Notes: generated by a model not told the origin, from the sequence alone. A stretch of 64,000 nt of DNA from an uncultured Balneola sp. (GCA_913058495.1 CAJXQC010000001.1:229936-293935); one strand, 5' to 3'. Positions 47,431 to 57,452 are shown, counted from the stretch's first letter. Made by a program: numbers and translations.

Positions 47431-48939
47431 TTAGGAATCTGTTTTAACAGTAGCTCCAACCGTGCGTGTCTGTTTGATGAGATATTTATTGGCAACCCGC
47501 TGTAAATCGTCTAATGTTACAGCGTTGTATCTTTCGAGTTGCAAAAATACATCTCTCCAGTCTCCTTTTGTCATATAGGTTGAAGCAAAGTTGAGAGCTA
47601 ATCCTGTGTTATTTGCTAAACCTCGAATAATTCCTGCTCTGATGTTAGTTCTGGCTCTGTCTAATTCTTCCTGAGTGATAGACCCGTCTTTCACGATTTC
47701 AATTTCATCGTAAATACGTTGCTCTAAAACATCGAGTTCTACACCTTGATTAGGAATCGCCAGTGTTAGAAAAAGTGAACCAAATCTTGTTCCCGGAAAA
47801 CCATTGAATGCAGCAACCTGAAGTGCCAGCTGCTCTTCTTCAACAAGTTTTTGGTATAAAACAGAAGTTCTGCCACTTGAAATTATATTTCCAAGCAAAG
47901 AAAGGGCTTCAAAATCTTCGTCAGAATCAGAAACTCCATGATATCCAATGATCATAATTGGTTGAGAATTTCCTTCGATAGTAAATCTACGCTCACCACG
48001 CTGAGTAGGCTCAACAGTAGTTACGGGTGGTGCGATCTCTCCTTTTCCTCTGAAATCTCCGAAATATTCTTCAGCCAGTTTTTTCATTCTTTTCGGATCC
48101 ACATCACCGGCAATAGCAATTGTGATGTTGCTCGGGACATAATATTTGTCATAAAAATCGCGCGCATCTTCAATAGTAGTTGCTGTAATGTCTGAGTTCC
48201 AACCTACCACCGGGCGACCGTAAGGATGAGCTGTATAAGCTACAGCAACAAACTCTTCAATTAAACGACCGATCGGATTAGATTCCGTTCTCATTCTTCG
48301 TTCTTCACGAACTACTTCTTTCTCAACATAAAATTCTCGGTAGGTCGGATTTTTAAAACGATCGGCTTCCAGATTGAACCAAAGTTCTGCTTTATTAGAA
48401 GGAAGGCTGTAATAATAGTTTGTAAGATCTGCTCCGGTAGAGGCGTTTAATCCCGTTCCACCATTATTTTGTATGATCTCAGAGAACTCATTGTTTACAA
48501 CGAAGGTTTTTGCTTTTTCCTGCAACTCTTCAAACTTAGCCCATTTCTCAGCTAATACATTTTCATCAGGATTGGAACTGAATTTTTCCTGCAACCAGGA
48601 TTTATAAGTTTTATCCATTTCATCAATTACTTTTTTTTCAGCATCCCAATCAGTAGTTCCAATGTACTTGGTTCCTTTGAAAGCCATATGCTCGAAGATA
48701 TGAGCGATGCCTGTGTTTCCAACAGGCTCGTCAGCTCCACCAACATTTACATGAGTATAAAAACTGGCAACCGGCGCTTCGTGACGCTCGATGATGATAA
48801 AATGTAGTCCGTTATCAAGTGTAAACTCAGTAACTTTTTTCTCAAACTCTGCGAGGTTTTGAGCACTTGCCTGATAGCCGATCATCCCGGAGAGAAGAAC
48901 CGAAAAAAGAAGCACTCGAATTGATTTATATAAACGCAT
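47431..48939 (-). CDS. M16 zinc peptidase, active subunit
   Basis: 502 residues with signal peptide (about 1-26, ending ASAQ). The zinc motif HxxEH is H80-IF-E83-H84 in GIAHIFEHMAFKGT, with the distal Glu in a later helix near 160-185. A charged helical insert (about 105-155) lies between the motif and the following strand, as in other pitrilysin-like bacterial members. It is the catalytic partner of the subunit encoded downstream, making a periplasmic heterodimeric peptidase. Confidence 0.92.
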   Translation of the reverse strand: MRLYKSIRVLLFSVLLSGMIGYQASAQNLAEFEKKVTEFTLDNGLHFIIIERHEAPVASFYTHVNVGGADEPVGNTGIAHIFEHMAFKGTKYIGTTDWDAEKKVIDEMDKTYKSWLQEKFSSNPDENVLAEKWAKFEELQEKAKTFVVNNEFSEIIQNNGGTGLNASTGADLTNYYYSLPSNKAELWFNLEADRFKNPTYREFYVEKEVVREERRMRTESNPIGRLIEEFVAVAYTAHPYGRPVVGWNSDITATTIEDARDFYDKYYVPSNITIAIAGDVDPKRMKKLAEEYFGDFRGKGEIAPPVTTVEPTQRGERRFTIEGNSQPIMIIGYHGVSDSDEDFEALSLLGNIISSGRTSVLYQKLVEEEQLALQVAAFNGFPGTRFGSLFLTLAIPNQGVELDVLEQRIYDEIEIVKDGSITQEELDRARTNIRAGIIRGLANNTGLALNFASTYMTKGDWRDVFLQLERYNAVTLDDLQRVANKYLIKQTRTVGATVKTDS

Positions 48940-49109
48940 TACGATAGATTTAATAATAATTTAGATTGTAAGATAGAGACCTTTTAAAAATGAATGATTT
49001 TAAGTCAATATCAAAAATTTTTGTTAGCAAAATTAATACGGGAATTACATTTCTTTAGTTACCTGTTTTCTTGTTATTTTGTCTGAAATTTGAACTTTTA
49101 TCCTAACTC

Positions 49110-50528
49110 ATGTTCTTCCAACAAATTTTTGAAGAAAAATTAGCGCAATACGCCTATTTAGTCGGCTGTCAGAAATCAGGTGAAGCCATTATAGTAGACC
49201 CAATGAGAGATATTGATCGCTATCAAAAAATTGCAGCAAAAAATAAGCTTAAAATTGTAGCTGCTGCTGAAACTCATATTCACGCGGATTATCTGTCAGG
49301 TCTCAGAGAACTTGCAGAAAGCGGAGTTAAGATCCTGGTTTCTGATGAAGGGGATAAAGACTGGAAATATGAGTGGGTAATTGGAAGTAAATATGATCAT
49401 CAACTATTAAAAGATGGTGATGAATTCAATATCGGGAATATAAAGTTTACTACAGTTTACAGCCCGGGGCATACGCCGGAACACATCAGCTTTTTGGTTA
49501 CAGATGGAGCTACTACTGATGAACCAATGGGATTGCTTTCAGGCGATTTTGTTTTTGTAGGTGATGTGGGCAGACCTGATTTGCTTGAAACTGCAGCAGG
49601 GGAAGTGGGAGCGATGGATGAATCTGCAAAGACGCTGTACAAGTCGATCGAGAAGTTTAAAAAGATGCCTGAATATTTGCAGTTATGGCCGGGACACGGA
49701 GCAGGGAGTGCTTGTGGAAAAGCTTTAGGAGCTGTCCCTGAATCAACGGTTGGTTATGAGCAAAGATTCAACGGTTCTATAAAAGCGGCGATCTCGGAGA
49801 AGGATTTCGTGGACTACATTTTGGATGGACAGCCTGAGCCTCCGTTATATTTCGCAAGAATGAAAAGAGATAACAAACAAGGACCAAAGATTTTAGGCGA
49901 AACTCCAGTTCCTGAAAAGAAAAGTATTCAGAGCATGATAGGAGCAACCAGAACATCCAACGCTGTGATACTTGATACAAGATCAGACAGAACTGCTTTT
50001 ATGAACGGTCATATTCAGGGATCTCTGTACGCTCCTTTCAATAAAACATTCAATACTATTGCAGGTTCTTATATTTCAGAAGATGAGGACATTTATTTGA
50101 TCATCGATGAAAATAAAATTGATGAGGCTGTAATTGACTTGATAAGGATCGGGCTGGATAATATAAAAGGGTATGCAACACCGGAAGATCTTGAAAAGTT
50201 TGGTAAGCAGGGCGAAACATTATTTAGTACAAAAATAATAGACTTCAACAACGTTGACGAACTTATGCCAACGGGTGATTTTAATTTACTGGATGTGAGA
50301 AAGAGTTCTGAGTTCAGTGAGGGTCATCATCCAAAAGCACTGAATATTTCACATACAAGATTGGTGGATCGCTTAGAGGAGATTCCGACTGACAAACCGG
50401 TTTTGGTTCATTGTAAATCCGGAGCCAGAGCAGCAGCAGCTTCTGCGTTGTTAGAAAAAGAAGGATTTGTGGTTGAATACATCAATGATGCGGTTGATCC
50501 GTGGCTTGAGGAATCAATTAAGAATTAA
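49110..50528 (+). CDS. MBL-fold hydrolase/rhodanese fusion (persulfide dioxygenase-like)
   Basis: 472 residues. The N-terminal metallo-beta-lactamase domain (about 1-240) carries ETHIHADYLSG, where the usual final His is Tyr, then SPGHTPEHISF, LSGDFVFVGDVGRPDL and WPGHGAGSACGK, the set of ETHE1/CstB-like persulfide dioxygenases with a mononuclear iron. Two rhodanese-like domains follow: the first (about 270-355) lacks a catalytic Cys, the second (about 375-470) has VHCKSGARAA with an active Cys. The protein likely oxidises and transfers sulfane sulfur. Single gene. Confidence 0.87.
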   Translation: MFFQQIFEEKLAQYAYLVGCQKSGEAIIVDPMRDIDRYQKIAAKNKLKIVAAAETHIHADYLSGLRELAESGVKILVSDEGDKDWKYEWVIGSKYDHQLLKDGDEFNIGNIKFTTVYSPGHTPEHISFLVTDGATTDEPMGLLSGDFVFVGDVGRPDLLETAAGEVGAMDESAKTLYKSIEKFKKMPEYLQLWPGHGAGSACGKALGAVPESTVGYEQRFNGSIKAAISEKDFVDYILDGQPEPPLYFARMKRDNKQGPKILGETPVPEKKSIQSMIGATRTSNAVILDTRSDRTAFMNGHIQGSLYAPFNKTFNTIAGSYISEDEDIYLIIDENKIDEAVIDLIRIGLDNIKGYATPEDLEKFGKQGETLFSTKIIDFNNVDELMPTGDFNLLDVRKSSEFSEGHHPKALNISHTRLVDRLEEIPTDKPVLVHCKSGARAAAASALLEKEGFVVEYINDAVDPWLEESIKN

Positions 50529-50537
50529 GAATTATTC

Positions 50538-50595
50538 AATTAGGAATAAGCGTCTAAAAGCTATTCCTAATTCCCCTATTTACTTATTCCTAATT
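50538..50595. repeat. AATTAGGAATA repeat in direct and inverted copies
   Basis: AATTAGGAATA occurs at 50538-50548 and its inverse TATTCCTAATT at 50562-50572 and 50585-50595. It lies between the MBL gene and the Tag gene and reaches the Tag stop codon; the first two copies can form a hairpin. Confidence 0.6.
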
Positions 50596-51157
50596 ACTTT
50601 CTGCAAAAACAATCCACCGTATGGTCATTCACCAATCCGCAAGCTTGCATATGTGCATATATGATCGTGCTTCCCACAAATTTGAATCCGCGTTTTTTAA
50701 GATCTTTGCTTAAAGCATCTGATTCAGGGGAAGTAGCCGGGACTTCACTCATTTGTTTCCAGTTGTTTATGATGGGTTTTCCACCAACAAACTGCCAGAT
50801 GTACTTATCAAAACTTCCGAACTCTTTTTGAACTTCAAGGAATTTTTGAGCGTTGGTTACAGCGCTCCTAACTTTTAGTTTATTTCTGATGATTCCTTCA
50901 AACTGAAGTAGTTCCTGAATTTTATCTTCATCAAATTGTGCTACAATTTCAGGATCAAATTCACCAAAAGATTTCCGGTATCCTTCTCTTTTTTTGAGAA
51001 CTGTAGCCCAACTTAACCCGGCCTGAGCTCCTTCGAGTATCAAAAACTCAAAATGCGTTCGGTCATCATGGACAGGAACACCCCATTCCTCATCATGATA
51101 AGCCACATATTCTGCAAACTGACCTGTTGCCCATTCACATCTTATTTTATTATCCAT
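50594..51157 (-). CDS. tag: DNA-3-methyladenine glycosylase I
   Basis: 187 residues from ATG 51157 (the TTG at 51172 is less likely). Typical Tag features: RCEWATG at the start, YHDEEWGVPVHDDRTHFEFL with the catalytic Glu region, EGAQAGLSW, FEGIIRNKLKVRSA, and a zinc site using early Cys, a His near VNDHTVDCFCRK and the two late Cys. It excises 3-methyladenine from alkylated DNA. Divergent from ppc by 86 bp. Confidence 0.95.
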   Translation of the reverse strand: MDNKIRCEWATGQFAEYVAYHDEEWGVPVHDDRTHFEFLILEGAQAGLSWATVLKKREGYRKSFGEFDPEIVAQFDEDKIQELLQFEGIIRNKLKVRSAVTNAQKFLEVQKEFGSFDKYIWQFVGGKPIINNWKQMSEVPATSPESDALSKDLKKRGFKFVGSTIIYAHMQACGLVNDHTVDCFCRK

Positions 51158-51243
51158 ATAATTTTGATTCAACTTAATAGCTTCCAGAATTATTAGTTAT
51201 TTTAGAGTACTCAAACTCATCAACAAAAAACACAGAGAATTTA

Positions 51244-54039
51244 ATGCACTGGAAAGATACTGTACAGAAGCTGGCTGAAGAAAGCGGAATCAATGAAAAT
51301 CTTGCAAGACAAATAGATATGCTTACAGAGTTTCTGGAAGAGTTGGCATTAGATCAATTTGGAGAAGAGTTTGTGGAAACCCTTGGAGAGTTACCTGAAT
51401 TAGCAAAATCAGCATTGGAAGAGAATGACACTAAAGCTAAAGATGAGATTGAGAGCTATGCTTCAAAACTTAATTTGGGCGACGCTAAAGAAGTTTTAAG
51501 AATGTATACAACTTTCTTTCATTTGGTGAATTCACTGGAACAACACGAGATAAGCAGAATAAACCGGGAACGGGAGTTTGAAGAAACACAAGATCATCCA
51601 AGGAATGAAAGTATTGCTGAGGCTATATACTCTCTGAAAAAAGAAGGTTATTCTTTTGATGAAGTTATTGATGTATTAGAGCAGATTGATATTCAGCCAA
51701 CCATAACTGCGCATCCTACTGAGGCTCAGAGAAGAAGTATTTTAACCAAGCAGCATCAGATTACCTCCATGATCAACAGGTTGGGACATGATGTTCTCAC
51801 TGCTGATGAAACCAAATTGCTAAAAAAGGATATAGCAAATCAGCTTCGCCTGCTTCAGTTAACGGATGAAGTGCGGGCAGAAAGGATGTCAGTGGAGGAT
51901 GAAGTGGAAAACGGGATGTATTATTTCACGACGACCATTTGGGATGCTATTCCAACAGTGTATAATGACATTCGTATAGCGCTGGAAACGTATTACGGTA
52001 AAAGCACTGAGCTTCCTAATATTCTGAAATATCGTTCATGGATCGGTAGCGACAGAGATGGGAATCCGAATGTAACCTCTTCAGTGACTTGGGAAACGAT
52101 TTTGGAGCAACGACGCACAGTGCTTACAAAATATATGGAAGAACTTAACCTGTTGAGAAGATATCTGAGTATTTCTTACAAGGAAATTTCAATTTCAGAA
52201 GAATTGAAAGCATCTCTTAAGGAGGAGGAGATAACAAACCCGCTTCCTGATGTATATGAAAGAAGGTATCAAAGAGAGCCTTATCGCAGGAAAGTGACAC
52301 ACATGATGCAGAAGGTTCAAAAGCAGATCGATGTTCTTAATGCTGATAAGCCTCAGGTTCTGAAAGTTGCTGAAGACTATAATGCAAAAGACTTTATAAG
52401 CGACCTGATGCTGATAAAGAACAGTTTAATTGGATCTGACTTAGAAGAACTCGCTGAACAGGGAAAGTTAAGGAACCTGATCGACCGGGCGTTGACTTTC
52501 GGTTTTCATCTGAATGCACTGGATGTTCGACAGCATAGTAAACTGCACGAAGAAACAGTAGAAGAGCTTTTTTCTAAAGCTGGTGTACACAAGAGTTACT
52601 CTTCAATGACAGAAGAAGAGAAAATAGAATTGTTGTCGAAAGAACTGAAGAATCCAAGACCTCTGAGTTCTTTTAAAAGCGAGCGTTCTGAAGTTGCAGA
52701 AAAAGTACTTTCTGTATTTGAAGAGATCAACGATATGTTACGATTGGATATCGATTCTTTTGGAGGGTATATCATCAGCATGACCCACGGAGTAAGTGAT
52801 ATGCTTGAAGTATTGATCCTTGCCAAAGAAATAGGATTGTGGAGTTTTTCTGAAGGGGAGATTCAAACCGAACTGGATATTATTCCACTTTTTGAAACCA
52901 TAGAAGATCTTGAAGCAAGTAGCCGGTTAATGGCTCAGATGTTTGAAGATGAAGTATTTGCTAAGCAAGTAGAAGCAAGAGGCAATTTTCAGGAAATTAT
53001 GCTGGGCTATTCTGACAGTAATAAAGACGGTGGTTACTGGATGGCAAACTGGGCACTGGATAAAGCACAGTTTGATCTGGGAAGCGTGTGCAGAAAATTC
53101 AATGTTGATTTCAGACTATTCCATGGACGTGGTGGAACTATTGGAAGAGGAGGAGGGCAATCTAACAAAGCAATCCTTGCAATGCCTGCAGTTAGTAACA
53201 ATGGAAGAATCAGATTTACAGAACAGGGCGAAGTTTTGTCTTTCAGGTATTCATTACCGGAAATAGCTCATCGACATTTAGAGCAGATTGTTCATGCAAT
53301 GATTCATGTTACTAAAGCACAAAAAACGGAAACAGGTTATTTAGAAGGCTCCTCTGAAAAAGAATTAATGGAAGAGCTTTCCCAGCTAAGTATGCAAAAA
53401 TACCGGTCGTTAATTGACGATGATCTGTTTTGGGATTGGTACTCATCCATTACACCAATTGAGCATATCGGAAAGTTACCGATTGCTTCCAGACCTGTAT
53501 CAAGAGGAGGTTCAGGGAAGATGGTTTTTGATAACCTCAGAGCTATTCCTTGGGGCTTTGCGTGGACACAGGTACGATACAACATTCCGGGTTGGTTTGG
53601 AGTTGGAGAAGCTTTAAAAACGATGATGTCAGAATCAGATGAAAATGGTAAAATTTTCAAAAAATGGTTTGATGAATGGGTGTTTTTTAGAACAGTGCTA
53701 AATAACAGTCAGCGTGAATTGGCGAGAACTCATTTAAAAACTGCTGAAATTTATAATAAGACAGAACAGAAGTTTCATGATCAAATTGTAAAGGAGTTTG
53801 AAAGTGCAAAAGAAAGTATTACTCAAATTGCAAAAATCCAGAACTTTTTAGACCATAACCCCGTTATACAGAGGTCGATTAAGTTTAGAAATCCGTTCAC
53901 TTACCCACTCAATTTTTTGCAAGTGGAATTGCTGAAAAGATGGAAAAATGCTGAAAATGAAGAAGAAAAGAATGAGTTGACTGAGGTAATATTTCTGAAT
54001 ATTAACGGTATAGCTTCAGCTATGCAGAGTACAGGGTAA
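51244..54039 (+). CDS. ppc: Phosphoenolpyruvate carboxylase
   Basis: 931 residues, full length. Catalytic His157 lies in TITAHPTEAQRRS and Lys594 in GYSDSNKDGGY; the glycine loop is FHGRGGTIGRGGG and another block is WIGSDRDGNPNVT. It makes oxaloacetate from PEP and bicarbonate to refill the TCA cycle. The N-terminus is longer than in E. coli by a helical segment. Single gene, 64 bp before the aminotransferase. Confidence 0.96.
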   Translation: MHWKDTVQKLAEESGINENLARQIDMLTEFLEELALDQFGEEFVETLGELPELAKSALEENDTKAKDEIESYASKLNLGDAKEVLRMYTTFFHLVNSLEQHEISRINREREFEETQDHPRNESIAEAIYSLKKEGYSFDEVIDVLEQIDIQPTITAHPTEAQRRSILTKQHQITSMINRLGHDVLTADETKLLKKDIANQLRLLQLTDEVRAERMSVEDEVENGMYYFTTTIWDAIPTVYNDIRIALETYYGKSTELPNILKYRSWIGSDRDGNPNVTSSVTWETILEQRRTVLTKYMEELNLLRRYLSISYKEISISEELKASLKEEEITNPLPDVYERRYQREPYRRKVTHMMQKVQKQIDVLNADKPQVLKVAEDYNAKDFISDLMLIKNSLIGSDLEELAEQGKLRNLIDRALTFGFHLNALDVRQHSKLHEETVEELFSKAGVHKSYSSMTEEEKIELLSKELKNPRPLSSFKSERSEVAEKVLSVFEEINDMLRLDIDSFGGYIISMTHGVSDMLEVLILAKEIGLWSFSEGEIQTELDIIPLFETIEDLEASSRLMAQMFEDEVFAKQVEARGNFQEIMLGYSDSNKDGGYWMANWALDKAQFDLGSVCRKFNVDFRLFHGRGGTIGRGGGQSNKAILAMPAVSNNGRIRFTEQGEVLSFRYSLPEIAHRHLEQIVHAMIHVTKAQKTETGYLEGSSEKELMEELSQLSMQKYRSLIDDDLFWDWYSSITPIEHIGKLPIASRPVSRGGSGKMVFDNLRAIPWGFAWTQVRYNIPGWFGVGEALKTMMSESDENGKIFKKWFDEWVFFRTVLNNSQRELARTHLKTAEIYNKTEQKFHDQIVKEFESAKESITQIAKIQNFLDHNPVIQRSIKFRNPFTYPLNFLQVELLKRWKNAENEEEKNELTEVIFLNINGIASAMQSTG

Positions 54040-54103
54040 AGAAATAAAAAATTACAGTAATTCTACTTTACCTTAACAAGAAAGCTATTATTTTGTATGA
54101 ACT

Positions 54104-55192
54104 ATGAATGATTTAATGACACCGGTTAAAATAAATATTATACCTAATGAAAACAGTAAGATACATGAGATTGATTTTGATAATCTCGTGTTTGGAAAAA
54201 AGTTTTCTGATCATATGTTTGTCATGGAATATGAAAAAGGTTCCTGGGGTCAGCCTTTAATTAAGCCTTATGGGCAGATTCAAATTAGTCCGGCCTTGAA
54301 CACTCTTCATTATGGACAGGCGATTTTTGAAGGTATGAAGGCTTTTTATGCGGATGATGACACTATAAATATTTACAGACCCAAAGATCATTTTGAAAGG
54401 ATGAACTACTCATCCAGAAGAATGGGTATCCCTGAAACAGATTACGAGACATTTATAACTGCTTTGGAGGAACTCATTAAATTGGATCATAAATTTGTGC
54501 CAAAACAGGATCAATCAGCGCTGTATATCAGGCCTTTTGTTTTTGCTTCTGATGACCTTTTAGCTGCAAGATCTTCCACAAAATTCAGTTATTACATAAT
54601 TACTTCTCCTGTAGGAGCATATTATGAAGAGGGTTTTAATCCGGTTTCGTTAACAACTACAAAAGATCATGTAAGAGCTGTTGTAGGTGGTACCGGAGAT
54701 GTAAAGACTGCCGGTAATTATGCAGCAAGTTTTCTGCCAGCTAAAAAAGCTCAAGAGGATGGATATACTCAAGTACTTTGGCTCGACGCAAAAGAACACA
54801 AGTATATAGAAGAAGTAGGTACCATGAATATTCACTTTCTGATTGGTGACACTTTGATTACTCCAAAGCTTACAGGTTCTATTTTAGGCGGGATAACAAG
54901 AAGATCTGTTATTGCACTTGCAGAAGAATGGGGCTACAATGTTGAAGAAAGAAGAATCACCATTGATGAATTATTTGAAGCTTCTGATAATGGAACTTTG
55001 AAAGAAGTTTTTGGCTCTGGTACAGCAGCTGTAATATCACCTGTAGGCTTGATTCATCATCAAGGTAGAAAGATCGATTTTGGTATTGATTCCATCGGTG
55101 AATTTGCAAAAAGACTTTATGACGAAATCACCGGTATTCAATACGGTAAAGTCGAAGACAGACACAACTGGATTCATACTGTAAAAGTCTAA
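54104..55192 (+). CDS. ilvE: Branched-chain amino acid aminotransferase
   Basis: 362 residues of PLP fold type IV: LHYGQAIFEGMKAF, then GGTGDVKTAGNYAASFLPAK with the PLP lysine, and YIEEVGTMNIHFLI and GSILGGITRRSVIAL. These match the long BCAT (type II) group. It transfers amino groups to and from leucine, isoleucine and valine. The crcB-like gene begins with GTG directly after its TAA. Upstream 64 bp hold no recognisable attenuator. Confidence 0.92.
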   Translation: MNDLMTPVKINIIPNENSKIHEIDFDNLVFGKKFSDHMFVMEYEKGSWGQPLIKPYGQIQISPALNTLHYGQAIFEGMKAFYADDDTINIYRPKDHFERMNYSSRRMGIPETDYETFITALEELIKLDHKFVPKQDQSALYIRPFVFASDDLLAARSSTKFSYYIITSPVGAYYEEGFNPVSLTTTKDHVRAVVGGTGDVKTAGNYAASFLPAKKAQEDGYTQVLWLDAKEHKYIEEVGTMNIHFLIGDTLITPKLTGSILGGITRRSVIALAEEWGYNVEERRITIDELFEASDNGTLKEVFGSGTAAVISPVGLIHHQGRKIDFGIDSIGEFAKRLYDEITGIQYGKVEDRHNWIHTVKV

Positions 55193-55585
55193 GTGCAGAT
55201 CGATTTCCTAAAAATATGTATGGTGGGAGCCGGAGGATTTCTCGGAGCGTCATCAAGATATATTATTTCTGAAATTGTTCAGTCCAGATTTCCCGCATCC
55301 GAATTTCCGTACGGCACATATTTTGTTAATATGGTCGGATGTTTGTTAATTGGTGTTTTATTAGCATTGTTTGCCATAAAAAGCTGGGGAAATGAAGAGC
55401 TTCGCCTCTTTATATTTGTTGGGATATTGGGAGGCTTCACAACATTCTCTACTTTTGCCAACGACACTTTTTTGCTGTTTAAAAACGGTGAAGTATTACT
55501 TGGCTTGGCAAATGCCGGTGGTCAGGTTTTACTCGGCTTACTTTGTGTATGGATTGGCTACTCATTGGTAAAAATGATCTTTTAA
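55193..55585 (+). CDS. crcB: Fluoride channel CrcB/FluC
   Basis: 130 residues with four membrane helices: GGFLGASSRYIISEIV, then YGTYFVNMVGCLLIGVLL with the conserved Asn, and GILGGFTTFSTFAND with the TTFSTF core. Dual-topology fluoride exporters have this sequence. The start is GTG, touching the previous stop; a later ATG at 55220 would remove nine residues. No fluoride riboswitch is seen because there is no leader. The stop overlaps that of the convergent dehydrogenase by 4 bp. Confidence 0.92.
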   Translation: MQIDFLKICMVGAGGFLGASSRYIISEIVQSRFPASEFPYGTYFVNMVGCLLIGVLLALFAIKSWGNEELRLFIFVGILGGFTTFSTFANDTFLLFKNGEVLLGLANAGGQVLLGLLCVWIGYSLVKMIF

Positions 55586-56508
55586 TATCCTTTTTTCCTG
55601 TCCACAGAATTTACCATCTCCATTCCCGATAAGCTTCTCTTATAATTTTCAATAATTTGTTCGGCAGCTTCATTGGAATCAGTAACTGCAGCAATGTGAG
55701 GGGTGATCATTATCTTAGGTCTGTTCCAGAACAAATGATTAGAGGGTAAAGGTTCTTCTTCAAATACATCCAGCCACGCACCGGCTAAAACACCTGTGTC
55801 GATCGCATAAATAAGATCTTCTTCAATTAAATGTTGTCCGCGTCCTGCATTTATCAAATAAGCCGGTTTTTTTAGTTTTTTGAATAATTCAAGATCTAAA
55901 ATTCCCTGAGTCTCAACTGTAAGAGGCAGAGTACAGATCAGGATATTCGTATTATTTAAAAATTCGTTCAGCTCATCCTTGCTGTATGAGGATATTCCTT
56001 CATAATCTTTTTTTGATCTGGACCAGGTGTTTACTTTATAGCCATTTAGTATAAGAAGATCAGCAACAGAACTTCCCATTTCTCCGAAACCGAGAATACC
56101 TACTACAGATTCTTCTTTAGGAATCAACTTATGTTTATCCCAAAATGCTTCTCTTTTTTGATCTGTGTAACGAGTAGTATGATGTCGATAAGCCAATACC
56201 GCCTGAAGTACATACTCTGCCATTTCATTTTTTAAAGAAGGGGTGATCAACCGAGCCAATTTGACGTTCTCAGGTAAACTTTCATCATTCAATAAATGAT
56301 TGACCCCGGCCCCGAGTGAAGATACCGCTTTCAGGTTCGGATAATTTCCAAGCACATTCTTAGGATGATTCCAGGCAACGGCAAAAGTAACTCTGTCCTT
56401 ATTTTTTACTTTCGGCCATATATCGACCTCAAGGTTAGGATCGATATTTTCAAGTGATTCTGAGAGCGGTTTTAAGTCCCGGTTTGGAGCTATAAGTAAA
56501 AGTGACAT
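55582..56508 (-). CDS. D-2-hydroxyacid dehydrogenase, GhrA type
   Basis: 308 residues. NAD(P)-binding motif GILGFGEMGSSVADLL, catalytic Arg in LINAGRGQHL, Glu in DVFEEEPLP, and His in MITPHIAAVT. The N-terminus VSSLGAGVNHLL and the compact length match glyoxylate/hydroxypyruvate reductase A. It would reduce glyoxylate or hydroxypyruvate in the cytoplasm. It is downstream of the nitrilase gene with a 16-bp gap and likely shares its transcript. Confidence 0.88.
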   Translation of the reverse strand: MSLLLIAPNRDLKPLSESLENIDPNLEVDIWPKVKNKDRVTFAVAWNHPKNVLGNYPNLKAVSSLGAGVNHLLNDESLPENVKLARLITPSLKNEMAEYVLQAVLAYRHHTTRYTDQKREAFWDKHKLIPKEESVVGILGFGEMGSSVADLLILNGYKVNTWSRSKKDYEGISSYSKDELNEFLNNTNILICTLPLTVETQGILDLELFKKLKKPAYLINAGRGQHLIEEDLIYAIDTGVLAGAWLDVFEEEPLPSNHLFWNRPKIMITPHIAAVTDSNEAAEQIIENYKRSLSGMEMVNSVDRKKGY

Positions 56509-56524
56509 TTAATATTTATTGAGA

Positions 56525-57424
56525 CTATTTTAGTTTGGTTAGTTTAAATACATCATTCCGGGCATAGTGTCCTACCGAATCAAAATCGAGTTTAGATTTA
56601 GCGATCAGACTCATATCGAGTTCTGCTGTCAGGATCCCTTCACTGTCCCATAAAGGACCTGCAATAGTATTTCCGAGAGGATCAACGATCACACTTCCGC
56701 CTCTGCACATGATCTCATCAAACTCAGAAATATTCTCTCCAGGAAGTTCAGGATAATCATTCTTCTCAACATATTGATTGCAGCCCAAAATAAAACATCT
56801 TCCTTCTAAAGCTATATGCTTTAAAGTATGTTGCCAGTTTTCTCTTTGATCAGCCGTAGGTGCTACATAAATTTGCACACCATGTTCATAAAGATATGTA
56901 CGAGGAAGCGGCATATAGTTTTCCCAACAAATAAGACCGCCTATTTTTCCAAAATCACTTTTATAGACTTCAAGGTCAGTGCCGTCACCTTCGCCCCAAA
57001 TAATACGTTCTGCAGCAGTGGGTTTAAGCTTTCGGTGCTTGCCAACTAATGCGCCTTCATTATTGAAATACAATACAGAGCAAAAAAGTGAGCCTGAATT
57101 TCCTCTTTCAACGACTCCTACAGCGAGCCAAGTATTATGTTTCTTAGCTATTTTGGCTAGATCAGAAACATAGGATCCCGGAACAGATATAGAATTTTCC
57201 CAAAACCTGAGCCAGGTTTCTCTGCCTGAAGAACTTCGATCTCCAACTTTGGCTCCGAACGTCAATCCTCTTGGATAACCGGGGAGAAAAGCTTCAGGAA
57301 AAAGAACCAGATCGGGATTTTCTTTTGACGCCTGATCGGTCCAATATTCAACTTTTCTAATAGATTTTTCTAAATCGAAAAGAACTGGAGTAGCTTGAAC
57401 GACGGAAACTTTAGGATTTTTCAT
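56525..57424 (-). CDS. Nitrilase/cyanide hydratase-like hydrolase
   Basis: 299 residues from ATG 57424; an upstream frame extension to 57595 would run into the GNAT gene and is not needed. Catalytic triad Glu44 in FPEAFLPGYPRG, Lys132 in KHRKLKPT, Cys165 in GGLICWENYMP. ERIIWGEGDGTDL after the Lys is characteristic of true nitrilases rather than amidases, though substrate needs testing. Middle gene of GNAT > nitrilase > dehydrogenase, 28 bp after the GNAT stop. Confidence 0.9.
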   Translation of the reverse strand: MKNPKVSVVQATPVLFDLEKSIRKVEYWTDQASKENPDLVLFPEAFLPGYPRGLTFGAKVGDRSSSGRETWLRFWENSISVPGSYVSDLAKIAKKHNTWLAVGVVERGNSGSLFCSVLYFNNEGALVGKHRKLKPTAAERIIWGEGDGTDLEVYKSDFGKIGGLICWENYMPLPRTYLYEHGVQIYVAPTADQRENWQHTLKHIALEGRCFILGCNQYVEKNDYPELPGENISEFDEIMCRGGSVIVDPLGNTIAGPLWDSEGILTAELDMSLIAKSKLDFDSVGHYARNDVFKLTKLK

Positions 57425-57452
57425 ACCAGAATGTATGAAAATGATTACATAC

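Noticed and set aside
55140..55192. Fluoride riboswitch before crcB
   Set aside because: The crcB start touches the previous stop codon, so no leader exists.
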